Source: Brachionus koreanus
Taxonomy: Eukaryota > Rotifera > Eurotatoria > Ploima > Brachionidae
Length of the DNA: 33,093 bases
Direction of reading: 5' to 3'
Assembly (NCBI GenBank): GCA_016987375.1
Contig: PJRA01000314.1
Coordinates: 254,588 to 287,680 of the forward strand
Under the pieces are notes generated by a model. The model ran no database searches. It was not told the origin of the DNA and was given only the letters and a program-made list of their open reading frames with translations. The position numbers and the translations under genes were made by a program. Shown one piece after another: positions 11,274-21,585 of this stretch; positions within the stretch are counted from its first letter, which is position 1; the number at the start of each line of letters is the position of its first letter.

Positions 11274-12480
11274 CACTTGAAACAAAGTCGACCAAAGTGA
11301 GCTTTGTGTTGAACAAGACGAAATCCAATAACCTAATGAACTTAAAAAATTAGATAATAATGAAACTGACATGCCAAATACAGACTATTCAAAAAAGTTC
11401 TCGATCCAATAAACTGTATAATGATGAAACTAGTCGGAAAATTGGTAACAATTTAAATAAAAAATTAATTCAAGTCAGGAATTAGATAAAGGGACATTCA
11501 TTATCAGATCAACAATCAAACGATTCAAAAAAGCAATGCATTGAAAAAAAGATGAGTTCAAAGACAACTTCGAACCAGAATCACCATGCTAAGAACTTGA
11601 ACATTCAAACTTAAAATATAGAAAATTTATAACGAATATACCATGAGTATAAAGTTTTTTTAAAAAAAGATCTGTAATTATTAGTGGAATTGTTTTCACC
11701 TTCCTAGGAAGATCAAACTTTTGGAAAAATTGCTGTATATTAAGTACCAAATATCATATTAAACTTTAGACTTTATGAACAACTTTAGTCTTTGCAAACC
11801 ACTTAAAACTATTCTTAATTTTCAACTTTTTGAAAATATAAGGAAAAGTTGTAAAAACTATATCCTTGGAAGTGATCTAAATGCTAAAACTAAACAGATG
11901 ATTGTCTTATATTGAATATAGAAAATGGCATAATCTTATAACAAATAATTTCCGATTATAACCGCAAGAAAAGAGACCTTTTTCCAATATAGAAAAAACA
12001 AAATAGGTTATCGGTTTAATAGATATACAATATATATTGTTTAAAAGCTTTATTTAAGTAATTGAACGTTCTTAAGTTCTAAGAATGGAATTTTTATTTA
12101 TACTTGTAAATTTGTGCTGATAACATGGGCTTATAATTAAATAAAGATGTAATTTGGGTGTTAAATGTATTCGTCATCATTTCGATATTTATCTTTGTGC
12201 ATCAGTTGATAAGTTGATAACTGAGTGATAATTCAGAAAAAAATATTCTTAAAAGACTTACTGACAAAAAAATCAACCAGTTGAAAAAATTCGTTTAAAA
12301 AAATTTTGTAGTCAAAATTGGTTCGATTTTACCAATAAGATTGGAAAAATCCACTTTTCAGTAGACCTTTCTGAAAAATAATCAATAGAAAAAGTTAAGA
12401 AGTGATGCATCATCAACACCTGATAAAATACATAATCAAGACTACAGACTTATTATCAAAACAAGGTTCTGTGAAATTTG
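11274..12480 (+). pseudogene. Degraded, possibly retroelement-derived coding remnant
   Basis: Short plus-strand stretches read like decayed protein. 11274-11390 and 11400-11612 are rich in Asn, Lys, Ser, Gln and Asp (NNETDMPNTDYSKKF; KTTSNQNHHAKNLNIQT before a stop). 12380-12480 gives SDASSTPDKIHNQDYRLII, which resembles the APGPDKICNQ stretch of the neighbouring reverse transcriptase. Stops and frameshifts are frequent. It may be an old LINE on the opposite strand; low certainty. Confidence 0.3.
12022..12236. repeat. Dispersed repeat, copy 1
   Basis: About 215 bp that recur in diverged form at 21208-21470, in the same orientation. Shared landmarks are TTAAAAGCTTTATT, AATTGAACGTTCT, AAGTTCTAAGAAT and, at the far end, TGATAATTCAG. 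The order is kept but copy 2 is longer through internal insertions. No coding sequence is intact in either copy. The family is not identified. Confidence 0.65.
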
Positions 12481-12528
12481 GTACAAAATAAAAAAATAGA
12501 ACAAAAATTAATGCTAAAAAAGCTAATA

Positions 12529-12780
12529 ACTTTTTGTCTAAAGGCTACAAAAATTCTAAGTCTGCAAATGATGTGCAAAGTCTCTGCAAAATGCACTATA
12601 GTCAAATTTGTTCAAATTTTAATTATGCTAAGTTTGCAGAGTTTTTTTAGACTTATCATAATATTGCAACTTTGAATGTTGCACCATTAAAATTTGAACA
12701 AATTTGACTATAGTGCATTTTGCAGAGACTTTGCACATCATTTGCAGACTTAGAATTTTTGTAGCCTTTAGAAAAAAAGT
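12529..12780. repeat. Long foldback inverted repeat (about 95-bp arms)
   Basis: Left arm 12529-12623 and right arm 12686-12780 are reverse complements with a single visible mismatch (G at 12536 against the T-run of the other arm). The loop is about 62 bp. Matching landmarks are TAAAGGCTACAAAAATTCTA and ATGCACTATAGTCAAATTTG. The sequence just outside and including the start of the left arm (about 12480-12560) has a diverged relative at 25325-25405, so the element derives from a dispersed repeat. A transcript would fold into a near-perfect double-stranded RNA. Confidence 0.92.
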
Positions 12781-15065
12781 TCTTTTTTATTTGATTGTAT
12801 TCAAACTGACAGTTTTCGATTTATTTTCTTTATTTTCAAAAACTTGAATATTTAAAGTCTAACAATTTTGACTATAATCATTATTATTTTATTATTTTTT
12901 TAAAAGTTATTTATAAAATCTCTATAATTTGACAAATTTTGAAGAAAAAATAGAAATATTCTAGAGATAAAACAAATTTCTAAATATAAATAGAAACATT
13001 TTTTTTTCTAGAATAACATATAACTCTGTAAATCAGAATAGCTGTAATATATTTTAGTTTTATTTCGTAATTTTTTTGTCCCCAGAAACTGTAAAAGGAC
13101 AAAAGAATTTTTAATTTGAAATTTCATTAACATTTTGCATTCTATAACTTAAAACAACTTTTTCAAAAAATTTTAGAGACTTTTTAACTATTTTTTAAAA
13201 AAAACCTCTTTAATTTTGTCAAATTTTAAAAACTGAAATATTCTAAGGATAAAACCAGATAATCCTGATAATTGAATTTAAAATTATTTGAATTCTTATA
13301 TTATGTTATTTTATTTTATATTGCTTACATAGGATTATTAGCCGTATCTTTTATTATTGAAAGGTACAAAACTGAACATTTCTCTTTAGATGTTTCAAAA
13401 TATAGTTTAATTATTGACAATCAAGTTCTTGCATTAACAAGACAATAATTTAATAATCACGCGTACGCTTTAATAGTTCGCATATTCAAAAATAAGAAAA
13501 TATAGCTTTACTCTTTTTCTAACTGAAAACATTCAATATTCAACAAAATTCGGTATTTTAAGATATTAATCTAATTTTTAAGTTTTAATTAACAAATTAA
13601 TTAATATTTTTCATAATTTTTCATTAGTCTTCTCAAAAATGTTTACTTATTTCTCAATTTTTGATATTTATATTTTAGATAATATTTCGGTTGAGTTAAC
13701 AAACTAGTAATTAAGTGTTCACTCATTGATGTAACATGAACTAGTTGCATGTTAGTTGTTTAGACGTTAGTTTTAGAGAAAATCCTTGTTAAATTTTAAA
13801 TTTTTCAAACAGTTTGTGCATGGTACTAATTTAGCTTTACTTATATTTAACAGAAAACACTTTATTTTTAATTTTTCTTTACTTTTTTGTATGATATTCC
13901 TTTTGGCTACTTAGAATGGCCACTTTCATTTTAGATTATATAAATAAAATTTATAAAACAAAGCAAATTTTCATTTAACACTTTACCAAACATGATTTTG
14001 TGAGAATTAAAAATTTTAAAAAAAAAGATTGTGAACCTCAAGTTTTTTATTTATTATTTAAAATTGTTAAATAATCTTTATATTGAAAATGATTAAAAAT
14101 AATTTAAAAATTAAGATTTTTGTTGGTTCTGCAATTATGATTTTCATTTTAGCTATGTTTCATATTATTTAGAAGCACTCCACTATGTTCATTTGGAATT
14201 AGTGCGGCGTTAAAAAGAAAATACATATTGTTTATTGATTTTAAGACTTTTAAAAGGAAAATAACTGAAAATTTTGAAGATATTTTAGAGAAAATTGTAT
14301 CCTTTTAAAAATCAATTGACTTAGTATTTTTAAAAATAACACAAACTAAAGATATTTTTTAATTTTTTGGTGATTAACAGAGCAATTTTTTCTTTGCCAA
14401 ACAAAAAATATTTTTCGCAATCAAATTGTTCCAGTTTTATTGTGTCATTCCTTACTTTATTCTATCTGGCACTTAAATAATGAAAAAAATTTAAACTTGA
14501 TCGTTTAAATTTCTAATTTGCTCAAAAAATAGTTAATCTATTAAGTATTATTAGTTATTTAAGAAACATTTAACTGATTGATTGAAATGCGTAGAATGAT
14601 TCAATCAATGTTTATTTTATTCAGTATTTTTTAATAAATATTAAACAACATTTCTCAGTTTTAATTTAATTTATCATTAAAGATTGATAGAACCGAAATT
14701 TCTATTTATTTTCTATTTCTATAACTAAGTCTTATTTGACTAGCTAATAAAATGAAAAGAAATTTTTGCAATATAAACATATGGAAAAATTTTGCAAAAT
14801 TTTCGAACATGTGCCAATCTATAATAAATTAAATTGCAAAGTTTTTAAAATGAAAGTCTCTTACATGTATTCACTAAACTAGTTTTGAAAAAATGCTAAA
14901 CTCGCATTTTATCTCATATTTTCTTTCTTTCCAATTAATGCAAGCTTTTACTTTGATTTAGTAAATTTTTAATTTTCTGATCACCGTTTGTATCCCATTT
15001 GATCAATAGAAATAATCAATTTCTCTTATTTAGATTATTTTTGAATAAATAATTAAATTCAAAAC
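12781..15065. other. Intergenic, nothing recognised
   Basis: 2.3 kb of AT-rich DNA between the foldback repeat and the RpS15 start. No conserved coding stretch, RNA gene or long inverted repeat is seen. The last few hundred bases must contain the RpS15 promoter and 5' UTR. Confidence 0.5.
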
Positions 15066-15796
15066 ATGGTAATTTAAATGAAAAAAATTCTAATTTTTAG
15101 TATTCATTTTGTAAAAATTCAAGGCTGAAGTTACTGGTTCAATCGAAGAGGCAGTTGAATTAAAGAAGAAACGTGCCTTCCGTAAATTTACCTACAGAGG
15201 AATCGACTTAGACGCTCTTTTGGACAAGTCAAGGTAATTAGCCATCATATGATTGACCAATGCATATGTATTACCCATTTTAATAGAAAAATTGTTTTTA
15301 TGGTTGCAACATATGCAAGAAAAATACTAATTGTCTCAAAAGGTTCTAATTTGTATATTAATTAAAACCTTTTATCGAAAAAAAAAACTCAATTTACAAA
15401 TTTTTTATTATTTTAAATTTGGAAAATTAAATTTTGATTAATTTAAGTGATGAATTGATCCAATTGTTGAACGCCCGCGCCCGAAGACGCTACAATAGAG
15501 GCTTGAAGCGCAAAACTTTGGCGTTGTTGAAAAAACTACGAAAAGCCAAAAAAGAAGCTCCACCATTGGAAAAACCAGCCGTAGTCAAGACCCATTTGAG
15601 AGACACTATCATCATCCCCGAAATGGTCGGCTGCATGGTCGGTGTTTACAACGGTAAAACCTTTAACCAAGTCGAAATCAAAGCTGAAATGATCGGTCAC
15701 TATTTGGGCGAGTTCAGTTTGTCTTACAAGCCAGTCAAACACGGTAGACCAGGTATTGGTGCCACTCACTCGTCTCGTTTTATTCCACTCAGATAA
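15066..15796 (+). CDS. RpS15: 40S ribosomal protein S15 (uS19)
   Basis: Component of the head of the small cytosolic ribosomal subunit. Three coding exons: the ATG alone at 15066-15068, then 15124-15233 and 15448-15796, joined by introns of 55 and 214 nt with GTAATT donors and AG acceptors. The start codon followed at once by an intron is a common arrangement in ribosomal protein genes. The joined protein is 153 aa against 145 in human; the extra residues are near the N-terminus ([19 protein letters not shown]). Conserved parts include [65 protein letters not shown] and the uS19 signature [18 protein letters not shown]. Its coding exons are far more GC-rich than the surroundings, which suggests strong codon selection. 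The minus-strand ORF over exon 3 is a shadow. Confidence 0.97.
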
Positions 15797-15908
15797 ACGA
15801 AATGTTTTTTTGAGGAAAAATTGCTTCGTTCGATTCAGATCATTGACAACAACATCAACATCATTTGTAACTAATTATTTCTTTTCGAATGAACAATTTT
15901 AAATCAAA

Positions 15909-15914
15909 AATAAA
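15909..15914 (+). terminator. Polyadenylation signal of RpS15
   Basis: AATAAA about 113 bases after the RpS15 stop codon. On the other strand TTTATT at 15935-15940 offers the same signal to the convergent membrane-protein gene, so the two 3' UTRs probably overlap slightly. Confidence 0.5.
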
Positions 15915-15982
15915 AATAATTTGAAAAAATTTAAAATTTATTTTCATCATAAAAAAAATTTTTATTCTTCCTAGTAAAAAAA

Positions 15983-18619
15983 TTAATATTTTTCAAGACT
16001 AAAAGCATCTGTGACTGCATGTTGGGATTTTTTCTTTTTCAAAATTAGCCATGAAACAACAGCGGCACATCCAACAACAATAACTGCAATACCTACACCC
16101 AAATAAATAAATAAATTGTTTGAATTTTCTTCTTCTATTTGCATTTCTTCACTTGACGAGACATTTGTCATGCTATGACTTGTGGGTCCTATTTCTGTTT
16201 GAACAATCGTTGAAGATGCGTGTTCATGCAAGGTTGTCGACTCGTTTTTTGGACATGTATTTGTCAAACTTTGACAGCTGAGTGCCGGAACACAACTAGA
16301 AGCAAAACATTCATCAATTTTCTTATCTATCTCGGCTGAACTGTTCAATTTTTTCACACAACTCGGTATGTACTTTAAATCAGGATCGTTGACTAAAGTA
16401 GAAAAGTCAATTGATCTGTAAATCCAATAAACTGCGCATGTACACTCTAGGCCATTAGGGTGATTTAAATTTTCATAAAAATAAACTCTTGTGTCACTAT
16501 TGAGGCCAGCATAAAAACAAATTGTATCATTCTCAATTAACTTATTTCTAAATAAATTATTATTACCAAAATAGACTTTTTTAATTTTTTTGCTCCATAA
16601 CCAATTTATTTCTGGACTATTCAAATCGATAGGATTTGTTCCGACCAAATTGGCCAATTGATCAAAATAGCTGTTAATAATATTTTCAAAATTTACATTG
16701 TCCAGGCGTATATTTTTTATAGGTAGTCGAGACAAATGGCTTGAACTTATATGTTTTAACAGTGAGTTAACTACCTCGATTTCTGTTGTATGCTTAAAGA
16801 GCCATTCATTTAGCAAATTAGAATCAAGCTCAAGTCCATCGGCAAAATTGTTGAACAAGCTGAGTATTTTAAGCTTTTTAATTATGATCTCATTTGAAGA
16901 TTGGGAAATAAATTTTGGCTTTTTTGACCTTGGGTCTATTTGATTTATCACAAATGAGTCAATGTTTGAGCCTTCGAAAATTTTCACTGACAAATCTGTT
17001 TCAAAAGAGCAGTTTTTAAACTCAAATGCTGAAAAATTGGCAAATCTGAAACTTAAATTGGTGAAATTTAGCAAAGAATTTTCGATAACAAATCGAAATT
17101 TAATGTCGCTTGACAAAATACTTGAAAATATATCATTTCCAAATTTTTCAACATCTGAAACAATAACAACAGCTTGATGCTTTAAGAGCAAATTTTTAAA
17201 AGAATTAACAACTCTAATAGAACTTCCTTTAAATGATACATAATCCCAAGCATACAGGCTACTTAGGTCGCTTGGCACGGCCTCTATTGATTTGTTCGAG
17301 CATTCTAAAATATTCACAGTGTCAATAGAGCATGTGCACAGTTTTCCGTTTTCATCTGGATTCAACAAACAAGTCTGGTTGGCTGACTGAGGTGGTGTTT
17401 GAGTGAAATTTTGAATCCATGTCTGAGCACACTGCTGCTGAATGAAATTTTCATTGTCGCATAAAATATTCTGCTCATCTACTAAAGAAGGGTCTATGTC
17501 GAAACAATGAAACGGAAATAGATTTGAGTATTTAGCATCATTCTCTACCAAGTTAAAATAATCTTGATAGTATTTGTGCAACCAATAGATGACACAGCTA
17601 CATGGCAGGAAAAATTCGGCTGAGTCTAGCTCAAAGTCAAACAAGACTATTAATTTATTTTCAAAAGGAAATTGTTCAAAAATACACAAATCTGAGTGAT
17701 CATAGGGAAACAATTTGCCATCAAGTACAACATCAAAATAGCCTGAATTGTTCAAATTTAAATATGTCATCCACTCAAGTCCTTTGTTGAGAAAATTCTC
17801 TAGATCAAATTTCATTAGAGAAATGCGATTTAGATTGGAAAATTTGCTTAAACTTGGACCGTCAATTTCTTCCAGGTAGCAAGAAAAAAAATTGATCTCT
17901 TGAACTCTTTCGAATATAAGCTCATTTAGCAAAGTTTCAGTATTTACTTTGGTTATAAATTTATCAGCGCCATATTCAACATACAACCTTTTAACATCTA
18001 TATTAAGCTCTATTTGAGTATCGTTATTGTCTAAGTTTGTTTCAAATTTAACTGGGTCCGTGCCGATAAAATACCAATCTTGGACGCTTGTGTTTTTAAA
18101 AATTGTAGGACATAGATTAGAAGTGAAATTAACATTGTAAAAATTCAGACGATTAAGATTTAAATCGGAAAAAATATATGAATTTTGAACACTTTCTTGG
18201 TCTAGAGTGCATGTAAAATTGTTACTGAATGACAAGTTTGATTCATAGATAAAAAATGAAAATTTTCTATTTGGATCATTTATTTGTATTGAATTAAAAG
18301 GCTGAAAATAGGGATCAAATGAATAAAAATATCCAATTTCAAGTCTGGCATTACGGCCTAGCTTCAAACCCTGTAAATCAAGGCTCGAATTAAAGTCGAG
18401 TTTTAGGTCTGGGTCAGGTTGAATAATCACTTCTTGGTACTCTATCGTTGTGTTGCGAAAATTTAATTGATCCAATGAAGTGAATCGAAAGCAGAAAAGA
18501 GATCTTTTAAAAAAAAGATAGTCACAATATGGCTCAAGGCCGGTCCCTTGGTCAGGAGATATGCATAAAATTTGCTTAAAAAAATTCGAAATTAAAATAA
18601 AAATAAATGCTTTTAACAT
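15983..18619 (-). CDS. Two-module LRR-like type I membrane protein
   Basis: Single-exon ORF of 878 aa. A signal peptide (about residues 1-19) leads to a large ectodomain, one transmembrane helix (about 838-857, LGVGIAVIVVGCAAVVSWLI) and an 18-residue tail starting KKKK. The ectodomain is two related modules. Module 1 (about 20-400) ends in PCSCVIYWLHKYY followed by four further Cys; module 2 (about 427-776) opens with CTCSIDTVNILECSNKSIEAVPSDL-type sequence like an LRR N-cap (seen at 428-452) and ends in ECTCAVYWIYRS plus Cys. These ends resemble LRR C-terminal caps. Between them are irregular leucine/phenylalanine/asparagine-rich repeats of the L..L.L.N type, too divergent for certain LRR calls. 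There are many N-glycosylation sites and a Ser/Thr-rich stalk at 790-825. It is probably a surface receptor or adhesion protein; ligand and exact family are unknown. It converges on RpS15, 186 bp away. Confidence 0.8.
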   Translation of the reverse strand: MLKAFIFILISNFFKQILCISPDQGTGLEPYCDYLFFKRSLFCFRFTSLDQLNFRNTTIEYQEVIIQPDPDLKLDFNSSLDLQGLKLGRNARLEIGYFYSFDPYFQPFNSIQINDPNRKFSFFIYESNLSFSNNFTCTLDQESVQNSYIFSDLNLNRLNFYNVNFTSNLCPTIFKNTSVQDWYFIGTDPVKFETNLDNNDTQIELNIDVKRLYVEYGADKFITKVNTETLLNELIFERVQEINFFSCYLEEIDGPSLSKFSNLNRISLMKFDLENFLNKGLEWMTYLNLNNSGYFDVVLDGKLFPYDHSDLCIFEQFPFENKLIVLFDFELDSAEFFLPCSCVIYWLHKYYQDYFNLVENDAKYSNLFPFHCFDIDPSLVDEQNILCDNENFIQQQCAQTWIQNFTQTPPQSANQTCLLNPDENGKLCTCSIDTVNILECSNKSIEAVPSDLSSLYAWDYVSFKGSSIRVVNSFKNLLLKHQAVVIVSDVEKFGNDIFSSILSSDIKFRFVIENSLLNFTNLSFRFANFSAFEFKNCSFETDLSVKIFEGSNIDSFVINQIDPRSKKPKFISQSSNEIIIKKLKILSLFNNFADGLELDSNLLNEWLFKHTTEIEVVNSLLKHISSSHLSRLPIKNIRLDNVNFENIINSYFDQLANLVGTNPIDLNSPEINWLWSKKIKKVYFGNNNLFRNKLIENDTICFYAGLNSDTRVYFYENLNHPNGLECTCAVYWIYRSIDFSTLVNDPDLKYIPSCVKKLNSSAEIDKKIDECFASSCVPALSCQSLTNTCPKNESTTLHEHASSTIVQTEIGPTSHSMTNVSSSEEMQIEEENSNNLFIYLGVGIAVIVVGCAAVVSWLILKKKKSQHAVTDAFSLEKY

Positions 18620-19301
18620 TGTTAGTTAATTCTAATGTAATTTTTGAAAATTTTTCTCTCTTTAATTTATTGTCTTATCATTTTTTTTTTTGAAATATTT
18701 ATTTAAAAAATTAAAAGATAATTTTTTTTTAATTTTTAGTTCAATTTAATGATAAAAATTAATTTATTTAAAGTTTGAGGAAAAAATGGCGTCCAAATTT
18801 TTAAAAACTCAAATTTCTGATTTTATCACAAATTCTACTTAGTCATTTTATTTAACAAGCAATGATTTCTTTTTTATTTATGATTGAAGATTTAACAACA
18901 AGATTTATGATTTAGCTCAATTCGAATTTTAAACAATAAAATTTTCATATACAAAAAATTTTTAATTATTTTATTTTACATTCCAAGTCCAAGCTGTTTT
19001 TTCTACATGTTGCCAGCTTTTGACCTTTTACTGAATCAAAATCAATTTTTAAGAAACTGTTGGTATTTAATTTTGTTAGAATATGTTACACAATTTTTTT
19101 TCAATGTGGACCAAAAGTCAAAAAACTATTAAAATTAAAGCTCACAAGAATTTTGAAAACTATTTACTTTTGAGTCATAAATTTTTTTTTATAAATTGGA
19201 ATATCAATAATTTTAGCATCGTTGTAATTCAACAATTTTAAATGATTTTAATTATTTTCGCTATGTAAAAAATTCAAAATGCTAGGTATATAAATAAAAA
19301 A
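18620..19301. other. Intergenic, nothing recognised
   Basis: AT-rich upstream region of the membrane-protein gene. A 19-codon plus-strand ORF at 18786-18842 has no supporting feature. The sequence around 19281 (GCTAGGTATA) already resembles the end of the Mutator-like relic that follows. Confidence 0.4.
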
Positions 19302-19972
19302 TTAGGTAAAAAGTTTAATATGCTAGTTAGAAAAAAAAAACTCAGTTAAAAATTAATTTTTGCTTGCTAATATTTATTGATTAATATAATTATAATTTTG
19401 CAAATATAATTTTTCATATAATCTGGACAGGTGCATGATCCATTTTTCCAATTAACATTTGAGCCATCATCTGGCATTGTTATGCACCAAACTTTATAGT
19501 TAATTGTTGAGTATCTCTGAAATGTATTCCATGCAAGATTGGAATAATTGATAACGTCTTCTTTTATATTTAATTCTGAAAAAGTTGGTACGAAATCAAG
19601 TGTTTTTATTAATATTTATTAATATCGAATTGATTTTTTTCTCTTAGCTTTATTTTGGATATCATTTTCACCATCGCTTGTATCACTGTCACTGATATAA
19701 TCCGGCAAGACTGCATTTATTCTAACACTTTGGCTTTTTGAACTCATTTTTGACTCAGGATTAGTTTATATTTTTTATTTTTAATAAAATCAGTCCTATT
19801 TATATAATTGATTCAATGAATTAAATAACTAAAAAATATCTTGTTGTTAGCTCTTTTCCTGTTTAATATATCATTTTTATCAAACAGCCTAGCGCTTCGA
19901 TTTTTTACCTAGCATTATGAATTTTTTTAATTGTTTTTTTTTTAACCTAGCAAAGTAAATTTTTTACCTAAA
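19302..19972 (-). mobile_element. Short Mutator-like (MULE) element relic with TIRs
   Basis: Both ends carry diverged inverted repeats: TTAGGTAAAAAGTTTAATAT at the left, and the reverse complement of the right end (TTAGGTAAAAAATTTACTTT) ending at 19971. Both continue with GCTAG and an A-run. Between them, on the minus strand, are two coding pieces. One is a complete 42-aa ORF, 19747-19619, starting MSSKSQSVRINAVLP and acidic in the middle. The other is an ORF of about 77 codons to 19367 with GSCTCPDYMKNYICK, the SWIM zinc finger CxC..C of MULE-type transposases, where the final His is lost. The catalytic core is missing, so this is an internally deleted non-autonomous copy. No clean target duplication was found. 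Confidence 0.6.
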
Positions 19973-19986
19973 ATTTAAATCCATGC

Positions 19987-20190
19987 CTTTTGGATGATGG
20001 AAAATATTTTTGTTTTGCTTGTAATGAAATTCCAGGAAATACTGAGTATTAAACAGATGGCAAAGAAAAATGTGTAGAAAATATTTACTTTTCTGGAAAA
20101 GAAAAGTTTCTGAAAAAAATTCTTATGTAGAAAGCAATTTTTGACTCCAGAATGTCAAAACATTTTTTCAGTTTTAAGATTTTGAATTTT
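19987..20190 (+). pseudogene. Weak coding-like remnant
   Basis: One plus frame reads DDGKYFCFACNEIPGNTEY, a stop, then DGKEKCVENIYFSGKEKFLK and another stop. The CxxC pair and codon-like composition suggest an old protein-coding fragment. The family is not recognised, and it may belong to the adjacent transposon relics. Confidence 0.25.
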
Positions 20191-20214
20191 GTTTAACTAA
20201 TAATATACCACCCA

Positions 20215-20432
20215 TTACAGCTAGATGAACAAAGAGAAAATAGAATAGCTACACTGAAGAACTTCTTCCAGTATGTATCCCAAATATTTTTCCTTTTGAT
20301 TACCATCTTTTTCGCTTAATGAATCATTTTCTCAGACAATGGAATTTTTTTATCCAAGAACAGATTGAAGAAAGATATTGTCAGTTTTTTGGATCCAAAA
20401 GCCATGAATGGCACTAAAGAGTAATCAGATAT
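20215..20432 (+). mobile_element. Mariner transposase C-terminal relic
   Basis: The plus strand reads FDYHLFRLMNHFLRQWNFFI and then EQIEERYCQFFGSKSHEWH. This matches the mariner pattern DYHLFRSL..HL.G..F.S.E.I......FF.SK, where the Asp before YHLF is the third catalytic residue. Upstream, broken frames carry LLPVCIPN in the place of the usual PHPPYSPDLAP stretch. Stops and shifts show it is dead. It ends about 35 bp from the tRNA gene. Confidence 0.7.
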
Positions 20433-20466
20433 TTAAATTAAAAAAAAAACAAAAAGTCAAAAAATT

Positions 20467-20540
20467 TGCCCAGTGGGAGGATCGAACTCACGACCTTCGC
20501 GTTATTAGCACGACGCTCTAACCAACTGAGCTAACCGGGC
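20467..20540 (-). tRNA. tRNA-Ile (anticodon AAT)
   Basis: Minus-strand cloverleaf with acceptor GCCCGGT pairing to ACTGGGC (one G-U), D-arm GCTCAGTTGGTTAGAGC, anticodon loop CTAATAA giving AAT, and T-loop TTCGATC. The T-stem has one U-C mismatch. The discriminator is A. There is no intron. A T-run just downstream (A-run at 20459-20464 on the plus strand) supplies the RNA polymerase III terminator. Internal A and B boxes are intact. Confidence 0.95.
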
Positions 20541-21200
20541 TTCATTTATTGTTGAAAAATAGCTAAATGTAATTTCATAATAAAATAATAAAAAATTTAA
20601 ACATAACATGCAAAAAAAATTTTAAAAATAGATTTTTGTGTAACAGTCAAGAGACATATTAGAGATTTATGATTATCTCAATATAAAGGAACGATTTTAT
20701 CAAAGTGCCTATTTTTTGTTAAAAAACAAAAAATTCATTCTATGATTACATTTAGTCTGAAATTTTATTTTTATATTAACATTTAAATTGATTTATTGAG
20801 CCAACTTGATAAATAAAATCGAGACTAGAATTTTAATACACTCAGTGAAATCTGATTTTATCATCTACTAGATAATAGATAATTTCAAAAAAGTACAAAG
20901 CAGTTTCTTTGGAATTTCATTTCTTCTCCCAAAAAATAATCCCAACGCTTCACCAAACTTTAAATCATTTTAATATTGTTGTTAGTTATTAATCTATATT
21001 TATAATTTTTTTAACACTCAAAGGCCCGAAGAGTTTTTCCGACCTATTTTATTTTACTCGTTTTTTATTTTTTCTCAAAAAAAATAAAATTATTTTGTAA
21101 TAAAAATTAAATAATTTTATAACTTTTGTTTTTGATTTAAGATATGATTGAAAAAAAAATTGTGAAAACTGATTGAATCTATTGAATAAAAACCAGGATA
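20541..21200. other. Intergenic, nothing recognised
   Basis: AT-rich sequence upstream of the tRNA. No coding or RNA feature is supported. Confidence 0.4.
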
Positions 21201-21207
21201 CTACCGG

Positions 21208-21560
21208 TATAATAAAATACAATATATTTTTTTAAAAGCTTTATTAAGATAATTGAACGTTCTGAAGTTCTAAGAATTAAATCACTATTTATATCTGTAT
21301 TTTCGTATTGATAACACAGGTCTTTAATTAAGTCAAAATGTGCTTTAGGTAGTAAATGCATTAATCAGCAATTCGAAGGGTATAGTTTCTGAAATACATG
21401 TCAAGCATACTTTTAGTTACCTTTGTGCACCAATTGATAAGCTGATGATTGAATGATAATTCAGGGTAACAAAGAGGAAGTAACAAAAGACCCCTCCGGC
21501 CTTTGACGGTTAAGTACTTGTACTTGAAACAAAGCGTTGCCTTGTTGCAATATAAACGCC
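21208..21560. repeat. Dispersed repeat, copy 2
   Basis: Second copy of the repeat at 12022-12236, recognisable by TTAAAAGCTTTATT, AATTGAACGTTCT and TGATAATTCAG. It continues into ACCCCTCCGGCCTTTGACGG; a similar CCCCTCCGGTTTTTGA word occurs at 29381. The two short minus-strand ORFs here have no recognisable family and are probably remnants carried by the repeat. Confidence 0.55.
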
Positions 21561-21585
21561 TCTTTTTTCTAGCATATACAATCAA

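Noticed and set aside
14573..14607. Short hairpin ATTGATTGAA ... TTCAATCAAT
   Set aside because: Ten-bp stems in A/T sequence are expected by chance and nothing around it suggests an RNA gene.
15536..15769. 77-aa minus-strand ORF over RpS15 exon 3
   Set aside because: It is antisense to a highly conserved exon and shows no protein family; its openness comes from the codon use of RpS15.
16698..17790. Three plus-strand ORFs inside the 878-aa membrane-protein gene
   Set aside because: All are antisense shadows of a long, clearly coding frame with no splice or domain support.
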